64,000 nucleotides of DNA from Sarcophilus harrisii (Eukaryota; Chordata; Mammalia; Dasyuromorphia; Dasyuridae), in the NCBI RefSeq assembly GCF_902635505.1, contig NC_045429.1, forward strand, positions 464,397,359-464,461,358, read 5' to 3'. Made by a program: the position numbers and the translations under genes. Of this stretch, positions 1 through 11,140 are shown piece after piece. Positions within the stretch are counted from its first letter, which is position 1. Every line of letters begins with the position of its first letter. A model generated the notes under the pieces. That model searched no databases. It saw only the letters and a program-made list of their open reading frames with translations, and was not told the origin of the DNA.

Positions 1-479
1 CAGCAGCAGGAGGCAGGGCAGCAGGCTGTGGTCACACAGCAGCTGGGCTTGCAGCACACGGGCAGGACGATGCAGCAGCTGGGCTTGCAGCACATGGGGA
101 CGCAGCAGCAGGACTGCACCGTGCAGGGAGTGGCAGCGCAGCAAGGGTCTGGGCAGCAGGAGGTGCAGACAGCCTGGCAGGGGCCGGGTTCACACGCCGT
201 CTGGCAGGTGGCGGGTACGCAGCAGACCGGCCGGCACACGAGGGTCAGGCAGGGGGCCGGCGTGCAGCACGGGGCTGGGCAGCAAGAGGGGGTGCAGCAG
301 CTGGGGCCGCAGCAGCTGGGTTCACAACAACTCTCTGGGCAGTCGTCCAGCTGCCAGGAAGAGCCGGTGCAAGAACTGGGCAAGCAGACTCTGTTGCTGC
401 CGCAGCTCACGTCACTGGAGCAGACCGAGACGGCCGAGGCCGTGGGAACACAAGGCCCAGAAAAACAGGTGTCTGCCAT
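1..479 (-). CDS. KRTAP10-like: KRTAP10-like keratin-associated protein, copy 1 (3' end outside window)
   Basis: High-sulfur hair keratin-associated protein; the family cross-links keratin intermediate filaments in the hair cortex and cuticle through disulphides. The ATG is the reverse complement of 477-479 and the frame stays open to the window edge, about 159 codons. It starts MADTCFSGPCVPTASAV, then has the KRTAP10 hallmark [16 protein letters not shown], followed by CCxPxCC/CCKPSCC pentapeptide-type repeats. The start is supported by identity with copies 2 and 3 and by a TATAAAAG box about 208 bases upstream. The C-terminus and stop lie before base 1. Family assignment is firm; the exact orthologue within KRTAP10 cannot be given. 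Of the three copies this is the only one with no visible damage. Confidence 0.88.
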   Translation of the reverse strand, partial: MADTCFSGPCVPTASAVSVCSSDVSCGSNRVCLPSSCTGSSWQLDDCPESCCEPSCCGPSCCTPSCCPAPCCTPAPCLTLVCRPVCCVPATCQTACEPGPCQAVCTSCCPDPCCAATPCTVQSCCCVPMCCKPSCCIVLPVCCKPSCCVTTACCPASCC

Positions 480-686
480 GGTGGGAGCAGCTGGATGGGG
501 TACCTTGGGCAGCAAAGAAAGACTGGGAAACGGGTGTCAGTGAGGGGCCGAGTGCCTGACGCAGGGAGGTGCTGGAGCCTCACCGGGTTGGGGCTGGTGT
601 CTGTACCTGTGAGTGTGGGTGTGGGTGTGAGTGTGAGTGTGAGTGAAGCTGTAGGGCTGCGTGTGAAGGTGCCCTAGCCTGGTGGG

Positions 687-694
687 CTTTTATA
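687..694 (-). promoter_or_regulatory. TATA box of KRTAP10-like copy 1
   Basis: The + strand reads CTTTTATA, so the - strand carries TATAAAAG about 208 bases upstream of the copy 1 ATG. The same box in the same context occurs at copies 2 and 3. Confidence 0.75.
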
Positions 695-890
695 TCCCTC
701 CTGTCAGGAGGATGGCCCAAGGGAAGCCAGGACCTTCTTCCCTGTTGTTGTTTGTGGCCGCTTCCCTCAGAAACTGATCATTAGGGGATGGTGACATAGC
801 CCTGGTGACAGCCATCGGTCCACAAATACCTCTACCTGTATGAGTCTGATTGTGCTGCTGCTGGCTTCTCTGTGTGTATGAGTCTTGTCA

Positions 891-892
891 GT

Positions 893-928
<36 letters not shown>

Positions 929-952
929 CTGTGTGTGTGTATGTGTGTATTT
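891..952. repeat. (GT)n microsatellite upstream of KRTAP10-like copy 1
   Basis: Nearly pure GT dinucleotide run on the + strand, about 200 bases upstream of the copy 1 TATA box. A sister tract sits in the same place upstream of copy 2. Confidence 0.9.
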
Positions 953-2481
953 GGGGATGGGGCTGCTAGGGTTCTGAGGCAATAGGTCTGTATCTGTCTT
1001 GGGTTCTCTTGCATCTCTGATGCCAAATGTGAGGCTGAAAGGAAGTCAGTGGGTTGGGCTTTGGTGCAGGGGAAAAGGGACATGCAGGCAGAAGGCAACT
1101 GGAGCCCGTCGCCTGCAAGGAACGTTCATGGTGGTGCCGCTGCTCTGGGGGCAGAGGGGTCTATGTGTGTGTGATCGGGTGCTCTTGTCTGATTGGGAGC
1201 CAGTTCCTGTGGGCAAGGAGGTCCCGTGGGGTTTTCCAACTCCAGGGAGGTGAGGCACAGTGCTATGTATGGCAGGACTGGAGGGAGCCGCTATGCGATG
1301 GGCATTCTCAGGCACACGTCTCCACAGAAATCTGTCTGAGGAAGTGCAATGGACTTGCTGGGGAGGGCCTCAGAGGGCTCTGGGACCCTCTGTTCTGCTG
1401 TGGGCAGCCAGCGATGTGACACCCAGTGCTTCTCAGCAAAGGGAGTTGGGTAGGAATGGGGAGATGTGTGGGGAGATGAGCAGGGCATGGAGAAGATGCC
1501 TCCCATGTCAGGCAAAAAGACCAATGGGCTCCCTGCGGGGCTTTCCTGGAACTAAGTCTCTGGAGCAGGCCAAGGGAATGCATAGGAAGGACGTCTGCCA
1601 CTGGGCCAAATGAGACAGGCTCGCCTCTACAACTCACTCTCGTGCCTGGCCCATAACCGCCATGGCAACAGTCCCGATTCCCAGGCCCTCTGCCGAGAGG
1701 TCCTCCCATGACCTTGGGGACAGCCGGGCACTTGGGACGTGATGGAAAGGGAGCTTGTGCCAGGCAGACTTGGATCAGCCAGTGGCTCTTCAAGGTTGAC
1801 CCCGAAGGGCAGAAGCGGCCATTCCAAGCAAGGGAAGGTGGCCTGAGGGGACGGGCTCTCATGGCACATTCTGGCCTCTGCTGGGCGGCTCCAGGAAGCA
1901 GAGGGGTCCTGTTGAAGCCCATGCTCTTAAGCTAATCGGTGCCGCCTCTGGAGGTGAGACCCAAGCTAAGCTGTCTGAGGACTGTGGTACCTCTTGTGAC
2001 TTGCAATGTGTGCCTTCTTGGCCAGAGAGAGGGTGCGATAAACGGCAGCCAGGAGCGTTTTCTGGCCTTGACCTTTCCCAGCGGTCTGCTGTGCCACAGT
2101 GGTTCTGTGCCACAGGACCGGGGGGGGGGGAGGGAAGGCGGGGCCGGTCAGAGTCTTGGGAGAGCTCCTCACCACAGTGTTCTTCCTGTCCTTGCCATGG
2201 GAAATGTCACCTCAGACCTCACTCCTGCAGGGCCTTTCTACCATGGCTAAAGTGGTTTTCTGAGGGCCAGAATCCCTGAGGACCTGTGGCGGAGACAACA
2301 GGGCCCAGGAAGTCCTTGCCCAGGGTGACATTTTTCTTGTGTTAGTCAAGACTATCAGTAAGACTCTGCTGGCATGGGGCTTTTTCCTCTTTTCCCCTGT
2401 ACCTCCTTTGGGTCCCGTGCCCAGAGACCTTTGCCTCTGTGTCTCTGTGAGCCACAGGTGTCACGGCCCAAAAGTTCATTC
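953..2481. repeat. 5' flanking part of duplicated KRTAP10 unit, no gene seen
   Basis: GC-rich noncoding sequence. About 953-1260 matches the flank of copy 2 (about 6690-7000). About 1660-2450 matches 11560-12290. The stretch about 1265-2340 is absent from the copy 2 flank. No open frame here resembles a known protein. Confidence 0.6.
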
Positions 2482-2496
2482 AAGAAAGCACAGGCT

Positions 2497-4100
2497 TGCT
2501 GTACCTGATCTAAAACTATATTATAAAGCAGCAGTCCCCAAAACCATTTGGTACTGGCTAAGAAATACATTAGTTGATCAGTGGAACAGGTTAGGTTCAC
2601 AAGACAGAATAGTCAACTATAGCAATCTAGTGTTTGACAAACCCAAAGATCCTAACTTTTGGGATAAGAATTCATTATTTCACAAAAACTGCTGGGATAA
2701 CTGGAAATTAGTATGGCAGAAATTAGGCACAAACCCACACTTAACACCGTATACCAAGATAAGATCAAAATGGGTCCTTGATTTAGGCATAAAGAACGAG
2801 ATTATAAATAAATTAGAGGAACATAGGATAGTTTATCTGTCAGACCTGTGGAGGAGGAAGGAAGAAATTTGTGACCAAAGAGGAACTAAAGAGCATTATT
2901 GATCACAAAATAGAACATTTTGATTATATCAAATTAAAAAGCTTTTGTACAAACAAAACTAATGCAAACAAGATCAGAAGGGAAGCAACAAACTGGGAAA
3001 ACATCTTCACAATTAAAGGTTCTGATAAAGGCCTCATTTCCAAAATGTATAGAGAATTGACTCTAATTTATAAGAATTCAAGCCATTCTCCAATTGATAA
3101 ATGGTCAAAGGATATGAACAGACAATTTTCAGATGATGAAAATGAAACTATTACTACTCATATGAAAGTGTGTTCCAAATCACTATTGATCAGAGAAATG
3201 CAAATTAAGACAACTCCGAGATACCACTACACACCTGTCAGATTGGCTCAGATGACAGGAAAAAATAATGATGATTGTTGGAGGGGATGTGGGAAAACTG
3301 GGACACTGATACATTGTTGGTTGAGTTGTGAACGAATCCAACCATTCTGGAGAGAAATCTGGAATTATGCCCAAAAAGTTATCAAACTGCCCTTTGACCC
3401 AGCAGTGCTACTCATTGGGTTATACCCCAAAGAGATACTAAAGAAGGGAAAGGGACCCGTATGTGCCAAAATGTTTGTGGCAGCCCTGTTTGTACTGGCT
3501 AGAAGCTAGAAAATGAATGGATGCCCATCAGTTGGAGAATGGTTGGGTAAATTGTGGTATATGAATGTTATGGAATATTATTGTTCTGTAAGAAATGACC
3601 AGCAGGATGAATACAGAGAGGTTTGGAGAGAATTACATGAACTGATGCTGAGCGAAATGAGCAGAACCAGGAAATCATTATATACCTCAACAGCGATACT
3701 GTATGAGGATGTAATCTGATGGAAGTGGATTTCTTTGACAAAGAGAAGATCTCAGTTTCCATTGATAAATGATGGACAGAAGCAGCTACACCCAAAGAAA
3801 GAACACTGGGAAATGAATGTAAATTGCTTGCATTTTTGTTTTTCTTCCCGGGTTATTTTTACCTTCTGAATCCAATTCTCCCTGAGCAACAAGAGAACTA
3901 GTTCTGCACACATATATTGTATCTAGGATATACTGCGACATATTCATCATATATAGGACTGCTTGCCATCTAGGGGAGGGGGTGGAGGGAGAAAGGGAGA
4001 AAATGGGAGTAGAAGTGAGTGCAAGGGATAATGTTGTAAAAAATTATCCTGGCATGGATTCTGTTAATAAAAAGTTATAATAATAAAAAAGAAAGAAAGA
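2497..4100 (+). mobile_element. L1 LINE, 5'-truncated, with target-site duplication
   Basis: About 1.6 kb of the 3' end of a marsupial-type L1. The left part encodes the ORF2 C-terminal region (KLYYKA, FDKPKDPNFWDKN, then a stretch with HYTPVRLAQMTGKN), split between two frames, so ORF2 is broken. A 3' UTR and an A-rich tail follow (AATAAAAAAG, GAAA repeats). It is flanked by a perfect 15-bp duplication AAGAAAGCACAGGCT (2482-2496 and 4101-4115). The host sequence continues on both sides as in the other units, so it inserted after the unit had formed. Confidence 0.9.
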
Positions 4101-4115
4101 AAGAAAGCACAGGCT

Positions 4116-4662
4116 GTTCTGGATGGGCTGGTGAGCCTGCTGCAATGAGTGTCTATGGCCCTGCCACGCACACTGGGCCATAAGCTTTTGGTGCTCACTC
4201 AGTTCTGAGTTTCCCGGCTTTGGGCAAGGCCCCTGTGCTCTGAGAGCTCCAACCCCCTCAGCAGTCCAGGGGCCACAATGCCCTATGTGCTCATGCTATC
4301 TGCCTGAACTACTGGGAGGCTGGGCTTGGTAGTCCCTCAACCCGTCCTGGGCACAAGCGAGGCGTCACAGTGTACCAGCTGGCCGCATCGTGTCAAGGCT
4401 GGCTCCGTGCCAGGGACCTCTGGCACAGGATGTGTGTTCTTGTACATGGATCAAGGTTTTCCTTATGCTCTGGAGCTCATTCCAAAGCAGTAGTTGCCAG
4501 TAGTCAGGCCCCAGGGCTCAGGGTCTTTGAAGCCAGGCAAAGGCCAGCTTGTGATGTGCAAGTGCCCAGCTGAGGGTTCCCTCATGTCTAAAGGCCTATT
4601 TCCGGTGAGCTTGACACCAGAAAGCTGGAGTGCCAGAGAGTCATTCTAGAGGAACGCGTGCC
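4116..4662. repeat. Duplicated KRTAP10 unit spacer, no gene seen
   Basis: Noncoding spacer matching 7140-7325 plus 11141-11470, and also 12340-12850. No convincing coding frame. Confidence 0.55.
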
Positions 4663-4677
4663 AAGGACATCCTTTCT

Positions 4678-4855
4678 TTTTTTTTAAGAATTATTTTTTC
4701 CCTTTTTTTTATTATAATAACTTTTTGTTGACAGAACACATGCCAGGGTAATTTTTTACAACATTATCCCTTGCACTCACTTCTCTTCTGATTTTTCCCC
4801 TCCCTCCCTCCACCCCCTCCCCCAGACGGCAAGTAGTCCTTTATATGTTAAATAT
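4678..4855 (-). mobile_element. Short L1 3' fragment (antisense)
   Basis: The left end is T-rich (a reversed A tail), followed by sequence like the 3' UTR of the L1 at 39784-40940. Flanked by a perfect 15-bp duplication AAGGACATCCTTTCT (4663-4677 and 4856-4870). The unbroken site is seen near 12880 in the copy 3 unit. Confidence 0.85.
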
Positions 4856-4870
4856 AAGGACATCCTTTCT

Positions 4871-5216
4871 ATGCAGTGCATGCAAAGTTTCCCCCCTCCC
4901 GTGACCTGGAGGCAGCTGACCTCTCGGCCGGTGTGCTGGGATGTGGTGATGGTGGACACAGGGGAAAGATTTTAAGGCAATAGGATTGTGGTCTGGAAGG
5001 CAGGGGACAGAGTGTGGGTGCGATGTGTCAGGGCCCGGCTCTGCAGGACCTCGGTGAGGCGTGTGCATGGTACGCCGATCACTTTAGAGTCACTGACTCC
5101 TGGGGCCTCATGGGTTCCTCAGGCTCCCTTGTGGCAGCGTGAGGCTCCTGCTTTTCTGGATGGACCCAAGATGTGGAAACAGGACAAGTGAGAGGCAGAA
5201 AAATGAATTCATGGTG
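4871..5216. repeat. 3' flank of KRTAP10-like copy 2, no gene seen
   Basis: Noncoding sequence matching the 3' flank of copy 3 (about 12895-13220). Nothing else recognised. Confidence 0.5.
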
Positions 5217-5222
5217 TTTATT
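5217..5222 (-). terminator. Poly(A) signal AATAAA of KRTAP10-like copy 2
   Basis: The + strand TTTATT reads AATAAA on the - strand, 336 bases beyond the family-type TGA at 5558-5560. The same signal lies at the same distance beyond copy 3. Confidence 0.65.
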
Positions 5223-5557
5223 AACAGACAGGCTGTGGCCAAGGCCATCCTCTTGCACGCTGACATTAGAGAGAGCCTGTCCGGGGGCTGCAAGCAGTGG
5301 GCCCGGGTGCACGCCAAGCAGGGGCCGAGGCTGGGGCAGCCATGGTTTGGAAGAGACTTACAGGGGTTCAGATGACAGAGCTGTTGGCTGCACCTTGGCA
5401 TCTCTGAGGTCTCTGCAAGGCAGGGTGGCGGGTGGTGGCCGGTCACTTACTGAGGCTGATCCCCGGGGAGGGATCCAGGAGACCAGCAGAAGTGGCTCCC
5501 GGGGCGGGGGAGAGACAGAGGGCGTCAGCCAGGGGGACAGCGAGCAGCAGCCTGGGG

Positions 5558-6214
5558 TCAGCAGCAAGACTTCTGGCCGCAGCTGGGAGCGCAGCAGGCG
5601 GGCTTGCAGCAGGTGGGCCGGCAGAGGAGGGACACGCAGGAGGCGGGGCGGCAGCAGGTGGGGGCTGGACAGCAGGAGGGTGCAGCAAGAGCAGTGGAGG
5701 ACGGGGTGAAGAGGGTTTGTAGGGAGATAGGCACACAGTAGGAGGGCTGGAATCGTGGATGGAAGGAAGGAGGTGGTAGTGGTAGTGGACAGAAGGAAAA
5801 TACGTGGTAGTGGAGGGGTAGTGGAGCCCAGCAGGACTGTTACAGGAAGACCTTTGTGGCGCCAGTGGGCTGGCAGCAAGACTGCTGGCAGCAGGAGGTG
5901 CAGACAGCCTGGCAGGGGCCGGGTTCACACGCCGTCTGGCAGGTGGCGGGTACGCAGCAGACCGGCCGGCACACGAGGGTCAGGCAGGGGGCCGGCGTGC
6001 AGCATGGGGCTGGGCAGCAAGAGGGGGTGCAGCAGCTGGGGCCGCAGCAGCTGGGTTCACAACAACTCTCTGGGCAGTCGTCCAGCTGCCAGGAAGAGCC
6101 GGTGCAAGAACTGGGCAAGCAGACTCTGTTGCTGCCGAAGCTCACGTCACTGGAGCAGACCGAGACGGCCGAGGCCGTGGGAACACAAGGCCCAGAAAAA
6201 CAGGTGTCTGCCAT
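5558..6214 (-). pseudogene. KRTAP10-like: KRTAP10-like copy 2, with premature stop
   Basis: The ATG is the reverse complement of 6212-6214. The first 124 codons are a good KRTAP10-like protein ([55 protein letters not shown]), ending in ATKVFL and TAA at 5840-5842. The same frame then stays open for a further 93 codons: about 45 Cys-poor residues (LPLHYHVFSF, PLPLPPPSFHP), then a normal KRTAP10 C-terminus ([24 protein letters not shown]) and TGA at 5558-5560. One conserved Cys is Phe (G to T on the coding strand at 6138). Either a 124-residue protein is made or the gene is a pseudogene. The TATA box and poly(A) signal are both kept. Confidence 0.75.
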
Positions 6215-6421
6215 GGTGGGAGCAGCTGGATGGGGTACCTTGGGCAGCAAAGAAAGACTGGGAAACGGGTGTCAGTGAGGGGCCGAGTGCCTGACGCAGG
6301 GAGGTGCTGGAGCCTCACCGGGTTGGGGCTGGTGTCTGTACCTGTGAGTGTGGGTGTGGGTGTGAGTGTGAGTGTGAGTGAAGCTGTAGGGCTGCGTGTG
6401 AAGGTGCCCTAGCCTGGTGGG

Positions 6422-6429
6422 CTTTTATA
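6422..6429 (-). promoter_or_regulatory. TATA box of KRTAP10-like copy 2
   Basis: CTTTTATA on the + strand, TATAAAAG on the - strand, about 208 bases upstream of the ATG, as in copy 1. Confidence 0.75.
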
Positions 6430-6625
6430 TCCCTCCTGTCAGGAGGATGGCCCAAGGGAAGCCAGGACCTTCTTCCCTGTTGTTGTTTGTGGCCGCTTCC
6501 CTCAGAAACTGATCATTAGGGGATGGTGACATAGCCCTGGTGACAGCCATCGGTCCACAAATACCTCTACCTGTATGAGTCTGATTGTGCTACTGCTGGC
6601 TTCTCTGTGTGTATGAGTCTTGTCA

Positions 6626-6685
6626 GTGTGTGTTTGTGTGTGTGTGTGTGTGTGTCTGTGTGTCTGTGTGTGTGTATGTGTGTAT
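6626..6685. repeat. (GT)n microsatellite upstream of KRTAP10-like copy 2
   Basis: GT-rich run broken by two GTCTGTG interruptions. It is the counterpart of the tract at 891-952. Confidence 0.9.
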
Positions 6686-6689
6686 TTGG

Positions 6690-7327
6690 GGATGGGGCTG
6701 CTAGGGTTCTGAGGCAATAGGTCTGTATCTGTCTTGGGTTCTCTTGCATCTCTGATGCCAAATGTGAGGCTGAAAGGAAGTCAGTGGGTTGGGTTTTGGT
6801 GCAGGGGGAAAAGGGGCCAGCAGGCAGAAGGTGACTGGAGCCCGTCGCCTACAAGTAGGGTCCATGGTGGTGCCGCGACTCTGGGGGCAGAGGGGTCTAA
6901 GTGTGTGTGATCGGGTGCTCTTGTCTGAATGGGAACCAGTTCCTGTGGGCAGGGAGGTCCCGTGAGGCTTTTCAGACTCTAGGGAGGTGAGGCTTGGTGC
7001 TATCTAAGTCAAGGTTATCAGTGAGACTCTGTTGGCTTGGGGTCTTTTCCTCCTCTCCCTTGGACCTCAGGTGCATCCCTGGCCCAGGGGCCCCTCCTTC
7101 TGTGGCCATGTGAGCCACTGTTGACATGGACCAAAAGTTCCTTCAGGAAAGTTCAGACTGTCACAGAGACTGTGCTAGATGGACCAGAGAGCCTGCTCCA
7201 TGAGTGTCCGTGGCCCTGCCACATACACTGGTCCATAAGCACTTGATGCTCGCTCACTGCTGAGTTGCCTGCCTTTGGGTGAGGTTCCTGTGCGCCCAGA
7301 GCTCCAGCCTCCCAGCATTCATCAGAT
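6690..7327. repeat. 5' flank of KRTAP10-like copy 2, no gene seen
   Basis: Matches the copy 1 flank up to about 7003, then joins directly to sequence equivalent to about 2345 onward, so about 1.1 kb present in unit 1 is missing here. Ends at the retroviral insertion. Confidence 0.55.
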
Positions 7328-7853
7328 GTAGTGTTCTCTTCTTTTATATAATATATGATGTTTCTCTGGGAGCAGGTTTCTTGGGGAGGTTTTCTGGAAG
7401 CAACCTTAGTTTCTTTTCAGAGTAATAATCACTCCAAATGCAGCCAGGACTTAAAATCCAATCTTTTATTGTGTCCTTCAAGGTCTTGAGCTCCAGCCCC
7501 CTAGCTCCCTCCGAATGTCTCCAGCCAGCACAAAGGTGGAATATGGAATAAATCTGTCTCTGCCTCCGAGAGTGGGCTTCTGTGTCTGGCCCTGAGAGCT
7601 ACTTGCTTATATGCCATACACTGAGTAAACACCAATCATTATATCACTGGGAAACCATCATTTGTTGTAGGATTAAATCAATGCTAAACTACATTTAAAC
7701 ATTGTCTCCTCAATTCCACTTAGTACCTTCTTTCAAGTTCTGGCCCATAACATCTCCTTGTAGGATCAGATCAATCATACTGAACCAGGCTAAATTAGAT
7801 AATCATTGCCTCTATCAATTCTAATGATTTAACACTTTGTTAGGATTCAAACA
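7328..7853 (-). repeat. 3' LTR of the class II endogenous retrovirus
   Basis: Read on the - strand it begins TGTTTGAATCC and ends CTACA. It holds a TATAAGC-type box and an AATAAA signal in the usual order. A purine-rich tract lies just before it, as expected of a 3' LTR. Confidence 0.87.
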
Positions 7854-8929
7854 TCTTCTGCTTTCTTTTGATTTAGAACATAAGGTGATCTTGACCTCCC
7901 TGACTTCTGAATGAGGTGAAAACCCCCCAAAAAAGTGATCACGCCTTCCCTGACTGCTCAAAAAAGAAGTGAAAACACCACAAAAAGAAGGTGGTCACAC
8001 CCTCCCTGACATCTCAGGAAGGGAGATGAAAACACCAAAGGAAATGCAAAATCAAATCAGATTAGCGGGTTTCTGAAGGGGTTCACTTGAAACAGGTATA
8101 CATAAATCCATCAATATGGGAGGTATTACACATAATTACATAAAATACATAAGCACATACCAGTATAATACAGGCTAGTAGCAATGTAACAAATAACATG
8201 AATCAACATGAGAAGTTATACATGTCCATAAGTCCTAGGAATAATCCAAAAGGAATCTATTGTTTATTAGTTCATGTGCCAGGAATCCAATAATTCCTGT
8301 AAGCTTTGAAGTACTGCAATAGTCTCATCAACAATTTTTCATCTCAAGGAATCATGTGATTCCTGCTGGTTTTCAAGCCCTAGAAACCGTCTCATCTTGT
8401 GTTAGGGAATCCAATGATTCCTGAAGATTTTGAAGTTCTTTTAACAGTCTCATTGTCAGCCATGCTCTTTCAGTATCAGATGTTTCTTAAATCTTCACCT
8501 TTGTTTTGAGGTTTTTCTCTTTTTCTGTTTCTCTCTGACGGACAAGGGGAATACAGCTCGTTGGCACCTATCTGATTCCTTCTCCATTGTAGAAATACAA
8601 GCAAACCCTCTCTCCCAGGCAGTTAACCTATCTAATTCCCTCCTATTTACCACTTTTGGGATTTCTCCTCATCATCTGGCAATTACATTGGAGCTGTTTG
8701 CACTGGACACTGCCCTGTTGGGTTAAAAGGCCTATATTCTCTCCAACTGTAATTTCTTTCTGCCATGTGATTACTTTTAGGCTGATTAATTACATCAGAG
8801 TCCTGACCTTCTAAAGACTCTCTGGATGTAACCTCAGCTGCTATCATACCCCACCTGTCTTTTGATTGATATCTTGGGACTGGGCCCTGCCTCTCATTTC
8901 CCTGTGTCAATCTACATTCAGAGATCCAG

Positions 8930-10446
8930 TGAAAGCCTCAGTTGCATTTTGGACATGGGGTTTTGGGTTTTCTCTCACCCTGTCTTTTCACTCTATCGCC
9001 ATATCTACACTGAGCTCTAAGATGTCCAACTTTTCCACATTGAAAGCATCTACGAGTTTCTCTAGAATTCCTTTGCCAAGAAGGACCCTGTCTTTCCATG
9101 TTCATCATAGTTTGGATATAATAAGCATTTGTGCCCACGGTGGCACAGCATCCTATGATCTCCTCTAAAGGAGTATCTTTGTCTAGTCCCCATATAATTC
9201 TTTTGCAAACCTCATTGGCATTTTCCTTAGCCAGATGTCTGGTCATTATTTCTGTAGCTGCATTATCTCCAATGGTTCTTGTTACAGCTGTTTGCAAATG
9301 TCCCACAAAATCTGCTAAAGGTTCATTGGGACTTTGCTCTATTTTTGTGAAGGCTTTACATCCATCTTTCTGTCCGGGAAGAGAATCCCAAGCTTTTATT
9401 GCAGCCTTAGAAATTTGCTCATACACTGGTATGGGATAATAAATCTGTTCTGAATTCTCTCCATACTGAACTTCACCAGCTAGTTGATTAAAAGCTATTT
9501 GTACATTTTCCTGTTTGCCTATTGCATTGGGCTTAAATCGTACATAATTCATGAACCTCTAAAAGCCACAACAAATTTTGTCCAGGTTCTAAACATGTCC
9601 TAGCTATGGATTTCCAATCGTTCAGGGTTAAGATTTCATAAGACAAATTATCTAGTAACATTTTAACATAAGAGGATGTAACCCCATAAAGAGTGCAACC
9701 CTTTTCCAAAACCTTAATTTTTTCCAAATTAAAAGGAGTATATCTTCTCCCTTTTTGACTTGAAGAGTCAAGCTCTTCAATCACAGGGTATGCATTTATA
9801 AAATCAGATACATCTTCTCCTTCATTTTTTGCCCTAATTAATGCCTTTTCTAGTCTTGTTATATTCTGCTTCACAGGAGATGCTGATTGTGTTTCTGCCC
9901 CTCCTCCTCCTTCTTCTCCCTCCATCCATGGAAGGTTAATTGAGGGGGGAGGGTCATGAGATGTGGAATGATCTAATTTCTCCTGCTGTGAAATAGCACA
10001 CTCAAAATGGTACTTAATTCTATTCTTATCTTATTCTTCCTCCTTTTCACCTAGTTTAATTGGCACCTCCCCCTCCTGCTCTTTCTTCTTTTTCCCTATT
10101 CTAACACTTATATAATTTCCTAAAGCCAGTTGTGTTAAATTGTTTTATTAAGTATGTTTTTGGAAATTGAGTCAGGTCCATTTTTATTGCAGAATTGACA
10201 AAGATCCTCTCCTACTAATTTCCACTCCATTGAGTTTGGATGAGAATTGTAGTATTCACCCAGCTGCACTCCTACTAATTTCCACTCATCTAGATCCAGT
10301 TCTTTTTCCATAGAGAACCAAGGACGTATGTGCTTTACAGTTTCTAAAAGTTCAGTGATCTGCTTCAAAATTATAATCAAACTTTGGCTTTTCATAACCT
10401 TGACCATGCTCTCTAAAATTTTCCTTGAACAGAAACATAAGGCCAT
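8930..10446 (-). pseudogene. gag-derived region of the endogenous retrovirus, broken
   Basis: Fossil gag sequence. The order matrix, capsid, nucleocapsid on the - strand is that of betaretrovirus-like gag. It is not one open reading frame. Family placement rests on the matrix motif WFSMEKELDLDEW, the capsid homology region and the zinc knuckle. Confidence 0.82.
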
Positions 10447-10613
10447 TTTCTAAACATCTGCTCCATCTTAGCTGAAATTCTAACTTTAACTCTTTTAACA
10501 AAATTTCTTTGTTGTACTCACTCTAATTTCTGGGTTGAGGAGACTGTTTCACTGGAATGAGGATCAGAGGTTTTCCCACTGAAATCAGGATTGGAGCTTA
10601 TCAGGTGCCAAAA

Positions 10614-11140
10614 TGTGGTGTTCTTTTCTGTTTTATAATATATGATGGTTCTCTGGGAGCAGGTTTCTTGGGGAGTTTCTCTGGAGGCAGCCTTAGTTTC
10701 AGTTCAGAATAATAATCACTCCAAATGTAGCCAGGACTTAAAATCCAATCTTTTATTGTGTCCTTCAAAGTCTTGAGCTTCAGCCCCCTAGCTCCCTCCG
10801 AATGTCTCCAGCCAGCACAAAGGTGGAATATGGAATAAATCTGTCTCTGCCTCCGAGAGTGGGCTTCTGTGTCTGGCCCTGAGAGCTACTTGCTTATATG
10901 CCATACACTGAGTACACACCAATCATTATATCACTGGGAAACCATCATTTGTTGTAGGATTAAATCAATGCTAAACTACATTTAAACATTGTCTCCTCAA
11001 TTCCACTTAGTACCTTCTTTCAAGTTCTGGCCCATAACATCTCCTTGTAGGATCAGATCAATCATACTGAACCAGGCTCAATTAGATAATTATTGCCTCT
11101 ATGAATTTTAATGACTTAACACTTTGTAAGGATTCCAACA
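10614..11140 (-). repeat. 5' LTR of the class II endogenous retrovirus
   Basis: On the - strand it starts TGTTGGAATCC and ends ACCACA (TG...CA ends). The next bases inward begin TTTTGGCACCTGATAAG, where a tRNA primer-binding site is expected. The match to a particular tRNA is not clear; a lysine type is possible. Confidence 0.87.

Larger units (their letters stand above)
7328..11140 (-). mobile_element. Class II (betaretrovirus/ERVK-like) endogenous retrovirus, broken
   Basis: A fossil provirus of about 3.8 kb in antisense orientation, with two long terminal repeats of about 527 bp around a short interior of about 2.8 kb. Only gag-derived sequence is recognisable: a matrix-like part (motif RPWFSMEKELDLDEW), a capsid-like part with the major homology region, and a nucleocapsid-like zinc knuckle (CFQCGKVGHLRAQC). 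No protease, polymerase or envelope part is recognised, so it is incomplete and carries several breaks. By eye the two LTRs differ at roughly 20 positions (about 4%), which suggests an insertion some millions to low tens of millions of years ago. It sits in the spacer of a KRTAP10 unit. Confidence 0.88.

Noticed and set aside
28-543. Long Gln-rich frame on the + strand
   Set aside because: It is the antisense of KRTAP10-like copy 1 (Cys/Pro codons read backwards as Gln/Gly). The same applies at 5856-6278 and 13356-14732.
767-1098. Thr/His repeat frames
   Set aside because: Translation of the GT/CA microsatellite; no protein meaning. The same applies at 6502-6761, 16413-17513, 18760-19345 and 22414-22812.
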